In this document: positions 53,824 to 63,151 of the stretch, piece after piece
Layout: each line of letters opens with the position of its first letter
How positions within the stretch are numbered: the stretch's first letter is position 1
NCBI RefSeq assembly: GCF_041206865.1
Contig: NZ_JBGEDP010000001.1
Span: 2,108,001 to 2,172,000, forward strand
DNA: 64,000 nt
DNA from: Mycobacterium sp. HUMS_12744610
GTDB lineage: Bacteria > Actinomycetota > Actinomycetes > Mycobacteriales > Mycobacteriaceae
Direction: 5' to 3'
Position numbers and translations under genes: made by a program
Notes under the pieces: model-generated
Told to the model about the DNA's origin: nothing
The model's input: only the letters and a program-made list of their open reading frames with translations
Database searches by the model: none

Positions 53824-54704
53824 GCCCATGAGGTGTCCCGGTGCGCGTAGCGGTCGTCGAGGGCCAGCCACTCGGCCATGCCGACCAGATCGAAGAAACC
53901 GGCGGGGCTGCTGGGCAGGTGGGCTGCGAGATCGCTGCCGTTGAGTTCGCAAAGGCTCTGCAGCATGCCGAACGTCGCCTGCATCAGCAGGTTGCCGGGA
54001 TGGATGGCGATGGCGTAGCCCAACTCCCGCAGTCGCGACGCCGACTGCAGCGGCGTCATGCCGCCCAGCACGAGGTTGATCAGCAGCGGCGCGTCGACTT
54101 CGGCTGCGATGCGCTCGATTTCGCCGGCGTCCTGCGGCGCCTCGACGAAGATGACGTCCGCGCCCGCGCGCGCGTAGCGGTTGGCGCGCTCGATTGCCTC
54201 GTCGAGCCCGAGCGGGGCGCGGGCGTCGGTGCGGGCCACCACGAGCAGGTCGTCGTCGGACCGGGTGTCCAGGGCGGCGGCGAGGGTCTGCTCGAACAGC
54301 GCCGCGTCGACGACCCGTTTGTCCGGCAGATGGCCGCACCGTTTGGGGAAGACCTGGTCTTCCAGCTGGATCGCGGCCACCCCCGCCGCGTCGTAAGAAC
54401 GCACCGTGCGCACCACATTCCGCGGTGCGCCGTAGCCGGTGTCGGCGTCGGCGATGAGCGGGATGTCGCCCAGCGCGTCGGCGATCATCGCGGCCCGCCC
54501 CGCCATCTCGGTTGCCGTGACCAGCCCGATGTCGGGCAGGCCGAAACCGGACGCCGCCACACCGGCCCCGGTCATGTATGCGGCGACATGGCCGGTCCGT
54601 TTGGTCAGCTGTGCGGAGATCCCGTCGAAAACGCCCGGCGCGACGATGAGTTCGCGCTTGTCGAGCAGCTCCCTGAGACGTCGGCGGGCCGGGGTGGTAG
54701 CCAC
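53820..54704 (-). CDS. Isocitrate lyase/PEP mutase superfamily carbon-carbon lyase
   Basis: A 294-residue TIM-barrel protein. The superfamily signature reads PKRCGHLPDKR, with the catalytic Cys of the lyases (KRCGH), and the metal/2-oxoacid site is DADTGYGAPRNV. Members with KRCGH at this length include methylisocitrate lyase (PrpB) and 2,3-dimethylmalate lyase (Dml); both release pyruvate from a hydroxylated, methylated acid. Sequence alone cannot separate them here. GTG 54704 has AAAGGAA 6 bases upstream. It follows the PrpD-like gene after 12 bases and overlaps the dehydratase gene by 4. Confidence 0.87.
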   Translation of the reverse strand: MATTPARRRLRELLDKRELIVAPGVFDGISAQLTKRTGHVAAYMTGAGVAASGFGLPDIGLVTATEMAGRAAMIADALGDIPLIADADTGYGAPRNVVRTVRSYDAAGVAAIQLEDQVFPKRCGHLPDKRVVDAALFEQTLAAALDTRSDDDLLVVARTDARAPLGLDEAIERANRYARAGADVIFVEAPQDAGEIERIAAEVDAPLLINLVLGGMTPLQSASRLRELGYAIAIHPGNLLMQATFGMLQSLCELNGSDLAAHLPSSPAGFFDLVGMAEWLALDDRYAHRDTSWA

Positions 54705-54716
54705 AGCAGGTTCCTT

Positions 54717-56147
54717 TCAGTCCAAGGCGCCCGCCACCGGAGCGGCGAGCAGTTCGGCCAGATGATCGGTGTCGTCGAGTTCGTCCAGACCGAGCACCGC
54801 CCGTTCGATCGCATCGGCGCGGGCGCGGTCGGTGACCCGGTCGGCGAGCGCGTGGAACTTCGCGACGAGTTCGTCGTCGGTGACGGGGTCGGTGGGCGCG
54901 CCATGCGGTACGTCGACGCGGACCCGGTGCACGGCGCCGTCGACGGTCGTCACCGCCAGCTCGGTGCGGAACTTCTCGGTCATCGCGGCGCGGGCCGGCG
55001 ATTCGTCGAGGTGGACCGTGGTTGCGGCGATCAGCGACCAGATGTCGTCGGCGTCGCGGCGCGCCGGGGCGAACTGTTCGGGCAGCACGTTGCCGTCGAG
55101 CAGCGCTGCGGCGGTGACGTAGCCGATGTTCATCTGCGCCCCGATCGGCGTGAGCGGTCGCTCCGGCGGCCACCAGCCGTGCTTGTAGACGGTCTCGCCG
55201 ACGGTGATGTCGACCGTTGAGATGTTCTCGGGCGCAACGGATTCGCGCAGCCGTCTGGCGGCATCGATCGCTGCGTGCAGGCCACCCATCGCGGCGTAGG
55301 ACTTGACCATGATGCTCGTCGTCTCCCAGCGCCGGCCCAGCTGGCCGGTGAGCAGCGCGGCGTCGGGTTCGTGGCCCTCGCCGAACACGCTGAGGAAGCC
55401 GCCGTATTCGCGCTCGAACACCCGCTTGATGCCGGTGTAGCCGGCCGCCGCCAGGCCCGCGGCGTAAAAACCGTTGCGCGCGGCCAGACCGTGGTGCATG
55501 CGTTTGCTCATGGCCTCGTACTGCGCGGCCATCAGCCCCGACGACTGGGTGGCCGCCAGCCCGAGGGCGTCTTCGAGTTGTGCGGGCGGCAGTCCGCGCA
55601 GCTTGCCCGAGGCCATGGCCGCCGAGTGGGTGCCGAAGACCGACCCGGAGTGCCAGCCGCGGTCGAGCATCTGGGTGCCGTGCAGGGTGTAGCCGACGCG
55701 CGGCCCCACCTCGAACCCGGCGATCGACGCGAGCAGCAGTTCGGCGCCGGTGATCGTTCCCGGCCGGGTCGCGGCCGTCGACAGCAGGGCGGGGATGACC
55801 AGCGAGCAACTGTGCAGCGGCGCGAGGGGATGGAAGTCGTCGAGCTCGAAGCCCTGGATGAACGTGCCGTTCAGGATCGCGGCGCCGGGTGCGCCGGTGG
55901 TGCGGCCGGTGCCGATGACGACCGTGTCGCCCCCGCCTTCCATGCCGAGTACCGCGTCGGTGGCGAGCCGAGACCAGGGCAGCCGCGCGCCGACCAGGGC
56001 GCAGCCCAGGCCGTCGAGCAACAGGTGCTTGGCGCGCCGCGCGACCGGGTGTGGCACGTCGTCGAGGGTGAGCCCGGCGACCCAGGTGGCCAGCCGTCCG
56101 GTGGGCCCCGCCGGGTCGGTGGCGGCCGGCTGCGTCACCGCCGTCAT
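54717..56147 (-). CDS. MmgE/PrpD-family dehydratase/decarboxylase
   Basis: A 476-residue protein of the MmgE/PrpD family, which includes 2-methylcitrate dehydratase and cis-aconitate decarboxylase. Typical segments are LLDGLGCALVGA near residue 47, FELDDFHPLAPLHSCSLVIPAL (the GxxxD-DxH type active-site region), GLAATQSSGLMAAQ, MHHGLAARNGFYAAGLAAAG, and the lid domain from about 290. The family uses no metal or cluster. It is first in the five-gene operon. ATG 56147 has AAAGGGG 8 bases upstream, and the promoter lies in the palindromic region shared with the GntR gene. Confidence 0.87.
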   Translation of the reverse strand: MTAVTQPAATDPAGPTGRLATWVAGLTLDDVPHPVARRAKHLLLDGLGCALVGARLPWSRLATDAVLGMEGGGDTVVIGTGRTTGAPGAAILNGTFIQGFELDDFHPLAPLHSCSLVIPALLSTAATRPGTITGAELLLASIAGFEVGPRVGYTLHGTQMLDRGWHSGSVFGTHSAAMASGKLRGLPPAQLEDALGLAATQSSGLMAAQYEAMSKRMHHGLAARNGFYAAGLAAAGYTGIKRVFEREYGGFLSVFGEGHEPDAALLTGQLGRRWETTSIMVKSYAAMGGLHAAIDAARRLRESVAPENISTVDITVGETVYKHGWWPPERPLTPIGAQMNIGYVTAAALLDGNVLPEQFAPARRDADDIWSLIAATTVHLDESPARAAMTEKFRTELAVTTVDGAVHRVRVDVPHGAPTDPVTDDELVAKFHALADRVTDRARADAIERAVLGLDELDDTDHLAELLAAPVAGALD

Positions 56148-56163
56148 CGGCCACCCCTTTCCC

Positions 56164-56193
56164 GTTAGTTGTTATATACATATAACAACTAAC
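56164..56193. promoter_or_regulatory. 30-base palindromic operator between the PrpD operon and the GntR gene
   Basis: Arms GTTAGTTGTTATAT (56164-56177) and the exact complement (56180-56193) surround a 2-base centre AC. Its AT-rich core stands out in a GC-rich region and supplies TATAAC-like -10 boxes for both directions. It is very probably the binding site of the divergent GntR regulator, where binding would block both promoters. Confidence 0.8.
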
Positions 56194-56216
56194 GAAGCGG
56201 GCGCAAGGGGCCGGGT

Positions 56217-57035
56217 GTGGAAATATTCATGACCGTGGACAAGGCCGGCGACAGGGCGGCACCGGTGTCCGCCGCTGCGGGCGTCCCGCTGCACCGGCAG
56301 CTGTTCCTGGTGCTGCACGACGAGATCGACCGCGGCGTGCTGGCCCCCGGCGACGCGCTGCCCACCGAGCAGACCCTCTGCGGGCAGTTCGGGGTCTCCC
56401 GCATCACCGTGCGCCGGGCGCTGGCGGACCTCGCCGAGCGGGGCTACATCGAGCGCCGCCACGGGGTGGGGTCCTTTGTACGCCCGCACGGCGCGGCCGA
56501 CGTGTCGTCGGCCGGCAGGTCCTACATGGCGGGCCTGCGCCAGACCCAGTTCGAAACCGACGTGGAGGTGGTCGAACTCGGGGCCCGCCGCCCCCCGCAA
56601 CCCGTCGCCGAGGCGCTCGAGACGTCCGGCGACCTGCTGCACATCGTGCGGGTGCGGCGGCAACGCAGGACCGGCGAGCCGTTGATCGTCAGCGAGGCCT
56701 GGCTGCCCGGGGAACTCGCCGGCACGCTGACGGAGTCCGCGCTGCGGCGCGCGCCCCTCTACCAGTTGTTGTCCGACGCGGGGATCGTCGCGGACCGGGT
56801 GCGCCATGAGATCACCGCCGAGATCGCGGGCCCGCGCAACGCCCGCCTGCTGGACACGGCGATCGGCGCCGCGCTGCTGCGCGTCAATCGGCTGGTGTTC
56901 GTGGGCGGCGCGCCGCACCATCACCTTTCTGCCCTGCTGTCGCCCGGCCGCAGCCGCGTGCTGCTGAGTCAGACCGCCGACGAACTCGAGACGGCCGACG
57001 GCCTGACGATCGCCCACGACGTGCGCCGGGACTAG
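56217..57035 (+). CDS. GntR/HutC-family transcriptional regulator with UTRA domain
   Basis: A 272-residue regulator. The GntR winged helix-turn-helix is at residues 25-90 (VPLHRQLFLVLHDEIDRGVLAPGD, LCGQFGVSRITVRRALADLAERGYIERRHGVGSFV), and a UTRA ligand domain (about 110-250) is typical of HutC-type sensors of small acids and sugars. GTG 56217 has AAGGGG 6 bases upstream; ATG 56229 is the alternative. It is divergent from the PrpD-like operon, with the 30-base palindrome between them, so it likely represses the operon and itself until an acid intermediate binds. Its end overlaps the convergent rbsK end by 4 bases. Confidence 0.9.
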   Translation: MEIFMTVDKAGDRAAPVSAAAGVPLHRQLFLVLHDEIDRGVLAPGDALPTEQTLCGQFGVSRITVRRALADLAERGYIERRHGVGSFVRPHGAADVSSAGRSYMAGLRQTQFETDVEVVELGARRPPQPVAEALETSGDLLHIVRVRRQRRTGEPLIVSEAWLPGELAGTLTESALRRAPLYQLLSDAGIVADRVRHEITAEIAGPRNARLLDTAIGAALLRVNRLVFVGGAPHHHLSALLSPGRSRVLLSQTADELETADGLTIAHDVRRD

Positions 57036-57916
57036 CCCGAACGCCGCTCGCGCAGGGCCGCGTCGATCGCCGCGGCGTCCGGGGCGCAGTCGCCGGCGCC
57101 GCGCACCAGCGTGGCGAGCGCGCCTGCCGTGCACGCGCGCCGCAACGCGCGCAGCCGCTCGGCCGCCGCGCCGGGGTGGGGCGGCCAGTTCGCCGCCAGC
57201 ACCCCGGCGAACACGTCGCCGGCCCCGGTGGTGTCCACCGCGTCGACCGCTGGGGCGGGCACCGTGAACTCGCCGTCGGTGCCGGCGTACCGGGCGCCCC
57301 GCGCGCCCAGGGTGGTCACCAGATGGTCCGGCCGCCAGCGCCATTGGCGTTCCTCGTCTTCGTTGACGATCACCACGTCGGCCAGCTCCGCCAGTTCGGC
57401 CAGCGCGCCGTCGTCCCGGCCCGCCGGCGACGCGTTGACCAGGACGACCGACCCGGCCGAGCGGGCCGCGCGCGCCGCGCCCAGCGCCGTCGCGACCGGA
57501 ATCTCCAACTGGGTCAACAGCACGTCGCAGTCGGAGATCACCGTGCGCACCGTCTCGTCGGACGGCGAGAGCCGCCCGTTGGCGCCCGGAGCGACGACGA
57601 TGGTGTTCTCGGCGCCGGTGTCGACCACGATGATCGCCGTGCCGCTCGGACCGGGGACCGCGACGGTCCCGTCCAGCCCGACGCCGTTGGCCGTCAAATG
57701 CGCCCGCAGCTGTCCGGCCGCGGCGTCCTCGCCGAGCGCGCCGACGAACTGCACCTGTGCGCCGGCCCGCGCCGCGGCGACCGCCTGGTTGCCGCCCTTG
57801 CCGCCGGGGGCGTGGCTCGACGACGACGCCAGCACCGTCTCGCCCGGACGCGGGAGGGCTTCGACGCCGAACGTCAGATCCATGTTCACGCTGCCAACCA
57901 CACACACCCGCGCCAT
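57032..57916 (-). CDS. rbsK: Ribokinase (PfkB family)
   Basis: Phosphorylates ribose at O5 with ATP. The 294-residue PfkB fold shows VGSVNMDLTFGVEALPRPGETVLA, GGKGGNQAVAAARAGA, the anion hole and catalytic Asp in DTTGAGDVFAG, and the monovalent-cation region near the C-terminus. ATG 57916 (MARVCVVGSVNMD) is chosen because the family begins directly with the first strand; the frame is open 54 bases further up. No ribose transporter genes are near. It matches rbsK (Rv2436) in place and is divergent from the adenylate-cyclase-like gene. Confidence 0.92.
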   Translation of the reverse strand: MARVCVVGSVNMDLTFGVEALPRPGETVLASSSSHAPGGKGGNQAVAAARAGAQVQFVGALGEDAAAGQLRAHLTANGVGLDGTVAVPGPSGTAIIVVDTGAENTIVVAPGANGRLSPSDETVRTVISDCDVLLTQLEIPVATALGAARAARSAGSVVLVNASPAGRDDGALAELAELADVVIVNEDEERQWRWRPDHLVTTLGARGARYAGTDGEFTVPAPAVDAVDTTGAGDVFAGVLAANWPPHPGAAAERLRALRRACTAGALATLVRGAGDCAPDAAAIDAALRERRSG

Positions 57917-57989
57917 TCCCGCGACGGTAGTCGCGCCGGGCGGGGAGCGTCGCTTTGCGGCAATCGCCAATATCTGCGGGTCGGCGCGT

Positions 57990-57995
57990 TACTCT
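57990..57995 (+). promoter_or_regulatory. -10 box of a leaderless promoter for the cyclase-like gene
   Basis: TACTCT (TANNNT) lies 5 bases before GTG 58001. No ribosome site precedes this GTG. A later in-frame TTG at 58043 does have GGCGGAGAGG upstream, so a second start cannot be excluded. Confidence 0.5.
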
Positions 57996-58000
57996 GCTGC

Positions 58001-60320
58001 GTGAGCGAGGCCGAATCCTGTCGAAGAAAGGCGGAGAGGCGATTGACATCGAGCGGGGTTAAAGACGCCGATCCGGCCCCTCGGACCAGCCGGGAAACCG
58101 GCGGGGAAATTGCCAGCGAAACCACTTCGGAAAGCGGCCGGGAATCCGCCGGAGAGACCGATGGGAAATCCGCCCCGGTCGAATTGGCGGGCAGAAGAAA
58201 GCACCGGTTTCTGTCGCGGCCCCGCTTCCGGTTCGGCATCCAGTCCAAGATCCTGGTGGCGCTGCTGCTGTCGAGCATCCTGGGCGTGGCGGTCATCGGC
58301 TTCATCGGGGCCGTGTCCGGCCGCGACGCGTTGGTGCAGGTCGAGTCCGAGCGGTTGATCGAATTGCGCGGATCCCAGAAGCGCGCGGTGGAAGCGCTGT
58401 TTCGGCAAGTGACGAATTCGCTGATCGTCTACAGCGGCGGATTCAGCATCGTCGAGGCAACCGACGCGCTCACTGCGGGTTTCGACCAACTTGCCGACGC
58501 GACGATCACCCCCGCCCAGCAGCAGGCGCTCGTCGGCTACTACCAAAACCAGATGATCCTGCCGATCAAGCAGCTGACCGGCGACACGATCGACCTCAAC
58601 GCCGTCCTGCCGAGTTCCAACGCGCAGAGGTACGTTCAGGCGAACTACACCGCGGTGCCCACGCCGCCGAACGAACAGGCGGGCATGCGGGAAGCCGGCG
58701 ACGGCAGCGCGTGGTCGGCGGCCAACGCCCGCTTCAACTTCTACTTGAGCGGCATCGTGACGCGCTTCAAATATCGAGACGCGCTGCTGCTGGACACGCA
58801 GGGCAATGTCGTCTACAGCGTGCGGAAAGGGCCGGACCTGGGGACCAACATCCTCACCGGCCCGTACCGGGAATCCAATCTCCGTAGCGCCTACCAAAAG
58901 GCGTTGCGCTCCAACGATCTCGACTTCGTCTGGATCACCGACTTCCAGCCCTATCAGCCACAGCTCGACACGCCCACGGCGTGGGTGGTGTCGCCGGTCG
59001 GCATGAACGGCAAGATGAGCGGCGTCATGGCCCTGCCGGTGCCGATCGCGATGATCAACACGATCATGACCGCAGGAAAACAGTGGAAAGCCGCTGGGAT
59101 GGGTGCCGCGACCGAGACCTATCTGGCGGGCCCCGACGACCTGATGCGCTCGGATTCGCGCATTTTCCTGGAAGACCCGCAGGAGTACCGGCGCGAGGCC
59201 ATCGCCGCCGGCACACCGCCCGATGTCGTCGCCCGGGCGATCCGGCTGCACACCACCGTGCTGGTGCAGCCGGTTGCCAGCTCGGGCCTGGGCCGCCCAG
59301 CGCGGCGAGAGCGGGACCGTCAGCGGCACCGATTACACCGGCAACCGGGAGCTGGAAGCGTATGCCCCGGTGAACATACCCGACTCAGACTTGCACTGGT
59401 CGATCCTGGCCACCAGGGACAACTCCGATGCCTTCGCGCGACTGGGCAGGTTCAGCCAAACGCTGGTGATCGCGGTGACGGCGATGATCTTCGTCATCTG
59501 CGTGGCCTCGATGCTGGTCGCCCAGGCGGCGGTGCGGCCGATCCGGCGACTCGAGGCGGGCACGCGCAAGATCAGCTCCGGCGATTACGAAGTGAACATC
59601 CCGGTGAAGTCGCGCGACGAGTTCGGCGATCTCACCGCGGCGTTCAACGAGATGAGCCGGAACCTGGCGATCAAGGACGAACTCCTCAACGAGCAGCGCC
59701 GGGAGAACGAACGGCTCCTGCTGGCGCTGATGCCCGAATCGGTGGTGCAGCGGTACCGCGGCGGCGAGGAGACCATCGCCCAGACGCATCAGGACGTCGC
59801 CATCATCTATGCCGACATCGTCGGGCTCGACGAGATCTCCAACAGCCTGCCCGGCGACGTGCTGGTCGGCATCGTCGACGAACTGTTCCGCCAGTTCGAT
59901 TCGGCGGCCGAAGCCCTTGGCGTGGAACGGATCCGCACGTTCCACAATGGCTATCTGGCCAGCTGCGGTGTGATCACCCCGCGACTGGACAGCATCCACC
60001 GCAGCGTCGATTTCGCCCTGGAGATGCGCCACAGCATCGACCGCTTCAACGCCCAGACCGGTCACCAGCTGAGCCTGCGGATCGGCGTCAACACCGGCAA
60101 CGTGGTCAGCGGGCTGGTGGGCCGGTCCGGCCTCATCTACGACATGTGGGGCGGGGCGGTGAGCCTGGCCTACCAGATGCACAGTGGCGCACCGCAGCCG
60201 GGCATCTACGTGAGTGCTCAGGTCTATGAGGCGCTGCGGGACGTGCGGCAGTTCACGCCGGCGGGCACCATCTCGGTCGGCGGATCCGAGCAGGCGATTT
60301 ACCGGCTCGCGGAGCGGTGA
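58001..60320 (+). pseudogene. Adenylate-cyclase-like membrane protein (Rv2435c-like), frameshifted and catalytically degenerate
   Basis: Two overlapping frames together encode one class III cyclase-like receptor. Frame one runs from 58001: an acidic cytoplasmic N-terminus, a first membrane helix (SKILVALLLSSILGVAVIGF) and a Cache-like extracytoplasmic domain up to VLVQPVASSGL. From 59292 the second frame continues with AAQRGESGTVSGTDY, a second helix, a HAMP linker (PIRRLEAGTRKISSGDYEV) and the cyclase homology domain. The switch at 59290/59291 needs two extra bases (or one fewer); frame one otherwise ends in a nonsense tail at 60229. In the cyclase domain YADIVG keeps the first metal Asp, but the KxxGD position reads RTFHN, and the Asn/Arg of the last motif are Ser and Gln. 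The product would be inactive even without the frameshift. Confidence 0.85.
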
Positions 60321-61807
60321 TGAACGCCTGGCACGCCCCGTGGTTCTACTGGGCGATCGGCATCGCGGTCGGGTTTCCGCTCGCGTTGATCGTGCTCACC
60401 GAGCTGGGTCACAACCTGGCCCGCCGCAACAGCCGTATGACCAGACAAGTCAGCCTGCTGCGCAATTACCTGCTGCCCCTCGGTGCGCTGTTGCTGCTGC
60501 TGGTCAAGGCGTCGCAGATCCCGGCCGGCGACGTGCCGGTGCGGATGCTCACCACGCTGTTCGGCTTCCTGGTGCTGCTGGTGGTGGTGTCGGGTCTCAA
60601 CGCCACCGTGTTCGAGGGCGCCCCCGCAGACAGCTGGCGCAAAAGGCTTCCCGGAATCTTCCTCGACGTGGCCCGCTTCGCCGTGATCGGCACCGGTGTG
60701 GCCCTGATGTTGTCCTGGGTCTGGGGTGTACGGGTCGGCGGCCTGTTCACCGCGCTGGGCGTCACGTCGGTCGTGATCGGCCTGATGTTGCAGAACTCCG
60801 TCGGCCAGATCGTGTCGGGGTTGTTCATGCTCTTCGAGCAGCCTTTCCGGATCAACGATTGGCTCGACACGGGAACCGCGAAGGGGCGCGTCGTCGAGGT
60901 GAACTGGCGGGCCGTGCACATCGACACCGGCAGCGGCATGCGCATCATGCCGAACTCGATGCTGGCCACGACGTCGTTCACGAACCTCAGCCGCCCGCCG
61001 GGCACACACAAACTGTCGCTGACCACCACCTTCTCGGCCGCGGACCCGCCCGACCGGGTCTGCGCGCTGCTGACCCGGACCGCATCCGGCCTGCCGCAAC
61101 TGGCGACCGGCGTCGTGCCCCGCTCGGTGCCCGTCGGCGGCGCCGAGTACCGCACGTCCTTCGCGCTGAACTCGCCCGCCGACGACGGTGGCGCCCGGTC
61201 CACGTTTTTGCGATGGATCTGGTACGCCGCGCGCCGGGAAGGGCTTCACCTGGACGGCGCCGACGACGACTACTCGACCGCCGAACGGGTCGAGAGCGCG
61301 TTGCGCACCGTGGTGGCGCCGGCACTGCGTCTCAGCATGGACGAACAGCGCTTGCTGCACTCGCGCGCCCGGCTCGTCCGGTACGGGGCCGACGAGATCG
61401 TCGAGTACGCGGGTCAGGTGCCCGCCGGGATGACGTTCCTGGTCGCCGGCAGCGTGCAACTGACCGCCACGGCCGACGACGGGTCCGTCACGGTGATCGG
61501 CACGCTGGCAGAGGGCTCGTTCCTGGGGCTGACGGCGCTGACCCGGCAACCGAACCTCGCCGGCGCCCACGCGCTCGGGGAGGTCACCGCGCTCGAGATC
61601 GACCGCGAACACCTCGAGCCGCTGGTGATGCGCGAACCGGTGCTGCTGCAGAACTTCGGCCGCATCATCGAGGAGCGTCGCAACAAAGTGCGCCAGGCGA
61701 GGTGCGGCGAGCGGGCGGGAGAGACGCCGGTGAAAGCCGCCCTGTCGGTGGTGCACACGGAACGCGGCCCGGCACGTCACGGCGCACCGATGCAGCGGTC
61801 GCAATGA
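60320..61807 (+). CDS. MscS-family channel with C-terminal cyclic-nucleotide-binding-like domain
   Basis: A 495-residue membrane protein corresponding to Rv2434c. Four or five hydrophobic helices lie in residues 1-170. The pore-lining helix and MscS beta domain follow (LGVTSVVIGLMLQNSVGQIVSG, then FEQPFRINDWLDTG and MRIMPNSML). A CAP-type cyclic-nucleotide-binding domain lies at about 345-455 (YAGQVPAGMTFLVAGSVQL, EGSFLGLTAL). The phosphate-binding cassette lacks the Glu and Arg that hold cAMP (FLGLTAL, then LAGA), so classic cAMP binding is doubtful. ATG 60320 shares a base with the cyclase stop (TGATG), which couples the two genes. GTG 60317 is the alternative start. Confidence 0.88.
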   Translation: MNAWHAPWFYWAIGIAVGFPLALIVLTELGHNLARRNSRMTRQVSLLRNYLLPLGALLLLLVKASQIPAGDVPVRMLTTLFGFLVLLVVVSGLNATVFEGAPADSWRKRLPGIFLDVARFAVIGTGVALMLSWVWGVRVGGLFTALGVTSVVIGLMLQNSVGQIVSGLFMLFEQPFRINDWLDTGTAKGRVVEVNWRAVHIDTGSGMRIMPNSMLATTSFTNLSRPPGTHKLSLTTTFSAADPPDRVCALLTRTASGLPQLATGVVPRSVPVGGAEYRTSFALNSPADDGGARSTFLRWIWYAARREGLHLDGADDDYSTAERVESALRTVVAPALRLSMDEQRLLHSRARLVRYGADEIVEYAGQVPAGMTFLVAGSVQLTATADDGSVTVIGTLAEGSFLGLTALTRQPNLAGAHALGEVTALEIDREHLEPLVMREPVLLQNFGRIIEERRNKVRQARCGERAGETPVKAALSVVHTERGPARHGAPMQRSQ

Positions 61808-61846
61808 CGCGGATGGGGCAGCCTTAGTCGGCCGCTCGGCGACCGA

Positions 61847-61852
61847 TACCCT
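61847..61852 (+). promoter_or_regulatory. -10 box of a leaderless promoter for proA
   Basis: TACCCT (TANNNT) ends exactly 6 bases before ATG 61859, with no Shine-Dalgarno sequence between. It allows proA to be expressed apart from the channel gene, whose stop is 51 bases upstream. Confidence 0.6.
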
Positions 61853-61858
61853 GGTTCG

Positions 61859-63118
61859 ATGAGTCTGCGAGCACCGTCGCGCCCCGACTTGCGCCGCGAA
61901 GTCCACGACGCCGCGCGCCGCGCCCGTGTCGCGGCCCGCGCGCTCGCGGTGTTGCCGACGGTCGCCAAGGACGCCGCGTTGCAGTCCGCGGCCGCTGCGT
62001 TGGTGGCGCACACCGCGACGATCCTGGAAGCCAACGCCGAAGACCTCGACGCCGCGCGGGCCGCCGGCACGGCGCCCGCAATGCTCGACCGGCTGGCGCT
62101 GGACGCCAAGCGCGTCGAGGCGATCGCCGCGGGCCTGCGTCAGGTCGCGGGGTTGCCCGACCCGGTCGGTGAGGTGCTGCGCGGCTACACCTTGCCCAAC
62201 GGCCTGCAGCTGCGCCAGCAGCGGGTGCCGCTGGGCGTCATCGGCATGATCTACGAGGGCCGGCCCAACGTCACCGTCGACGCCTTCGGCCTGGCGCTCA
62301 AGTCCGGCAACGCCGTGCTGCTGCGCGGGAGTTCGTCGGCGGCCAGGTCCAACCAGGCGCTCGTCGACGTGTTGCGCGCTTCGCTGCTCGGCGAGGACCT
62401 GCCCGCCGACGCCGTCCAGCTGCTTCCGGCCACCGACCGGTCGACGGTCACGCACCTGATCCAGGCCCGCGGCCTGGTCGACGTGGTGATCCCGCGCGGG
62501 GGCGCCAGCCTGATCGACGCGGTGGTCCGCGACGCGCAGGTACCCACCATCGAGACCGGCGTCGGCAACTGCCACGTCTACGTGCACGAGGGTGCCGACC
62601 TGGACGTGGCGGAACGAATCCTGCTGAACTCCAAGACCCGGCGGCCCAGTGTGTGCAACGCCGCGGAGACGCTGCTGGTGGACGCGGCGATCGCCGCCGA
62701 CGCGGTGCCCAGGTTGGTGGCCGCGCTGCAGGACGCGGGGGTGACCGTGCACGGCGGCCTGACCGAAGGGGCGGGCGAGGAGAATCTGCGCCGCGAATAC
62801 CTGTCGATGGACATCGCGCTGGCCGTGGTCGACGGCGTCGACGCCGCCATCGCCCACATCAACGAGTACGGCACCGGACACACCGAGGCCATCGTCACCA
62901 CCAACATGGCCGCGGCACAACGATTTACCGATGGAGTTGACGCGGCCGCCGTAATGGTCAACGCCTCGACGGCGTTCACCGACGGCGAGCAGTTCGGTTT
63001 CGGTGCCGAGATCGGGATCTCCACCCAGAAGCTGCATGCCCGGGGACCGATGGGGCTGCCGGAGTTGACCTCGACCAAGTGGATCGCGTGGGGGGACGGC
63101 CAGATCCGCCCAGCCTGA
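61859..63118 (+). CDS. proA: Gamma-glutamyl phosphate reductase
   Basis: Second step of proline synthesis: NADPH-dependent reduction of glutamyl phosphate to the semialdehyde. The 419-residue aldehyde-dehydrogenase-fold enzyme shows [28 protein letters not shown] in part, the catalytic Cys in [13 protein letters not shown], and the ending [20 protein letters not shown] 61859 begins [11 protein letters not shown]. In M. tuberculosis several genes (including ahpC, ahpD and a PE/PPE pair) lie between Rv2434c and proA (recalled); here the two are adjacent. Confidence 0.96.
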   Translation: MSLRAPSRPDLRREVHDAARRARVAARALAVLPTVAKDAALQSAAAALVAHTATILEANAEDLDAARAAGTAPAMLDRLALDAKRVEAIAAGLRQVAGLPDPVGEVLRGYTLPNGLQLRQQRVPLGVIGMIYEGRPNVTVDAFGLALKSGNAVLLRGSSSAARSNQALVDVLRASLLGEDLPADAVQLLPATDRSTVTHLIQARGLVDVVIPRGGASLIDAVVRDAQVPTIETGVGNCHVYVHEGADLDVAERILLNSKTRRPSVCNAAETLLVDAAIAADAVPRLVAALQDAGVTVHGGLTEGAGEENLRREYLSMDIALAVVDGVDAAIAHINEYGTGHTEAIVTTNMAAAQRFTDGVDAAAVMVNASTAFTDGEQFGFGAEIGISTQKLHARGPMGLPELTSTKWIAWGDGQIRPA

Positions 63119-63151
63119 CCTGTCGCCAAAGTGCTTGAGGAGAATGCGATT

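Noticed and set aside
57176..60229. A single 1017-residue open frame
   Set aside because: Its first part lies over rbsK on the other strand, and its end after 59290 is an out-of-frame tail; only 58001-59290 belongs to the cyclase-like gene.
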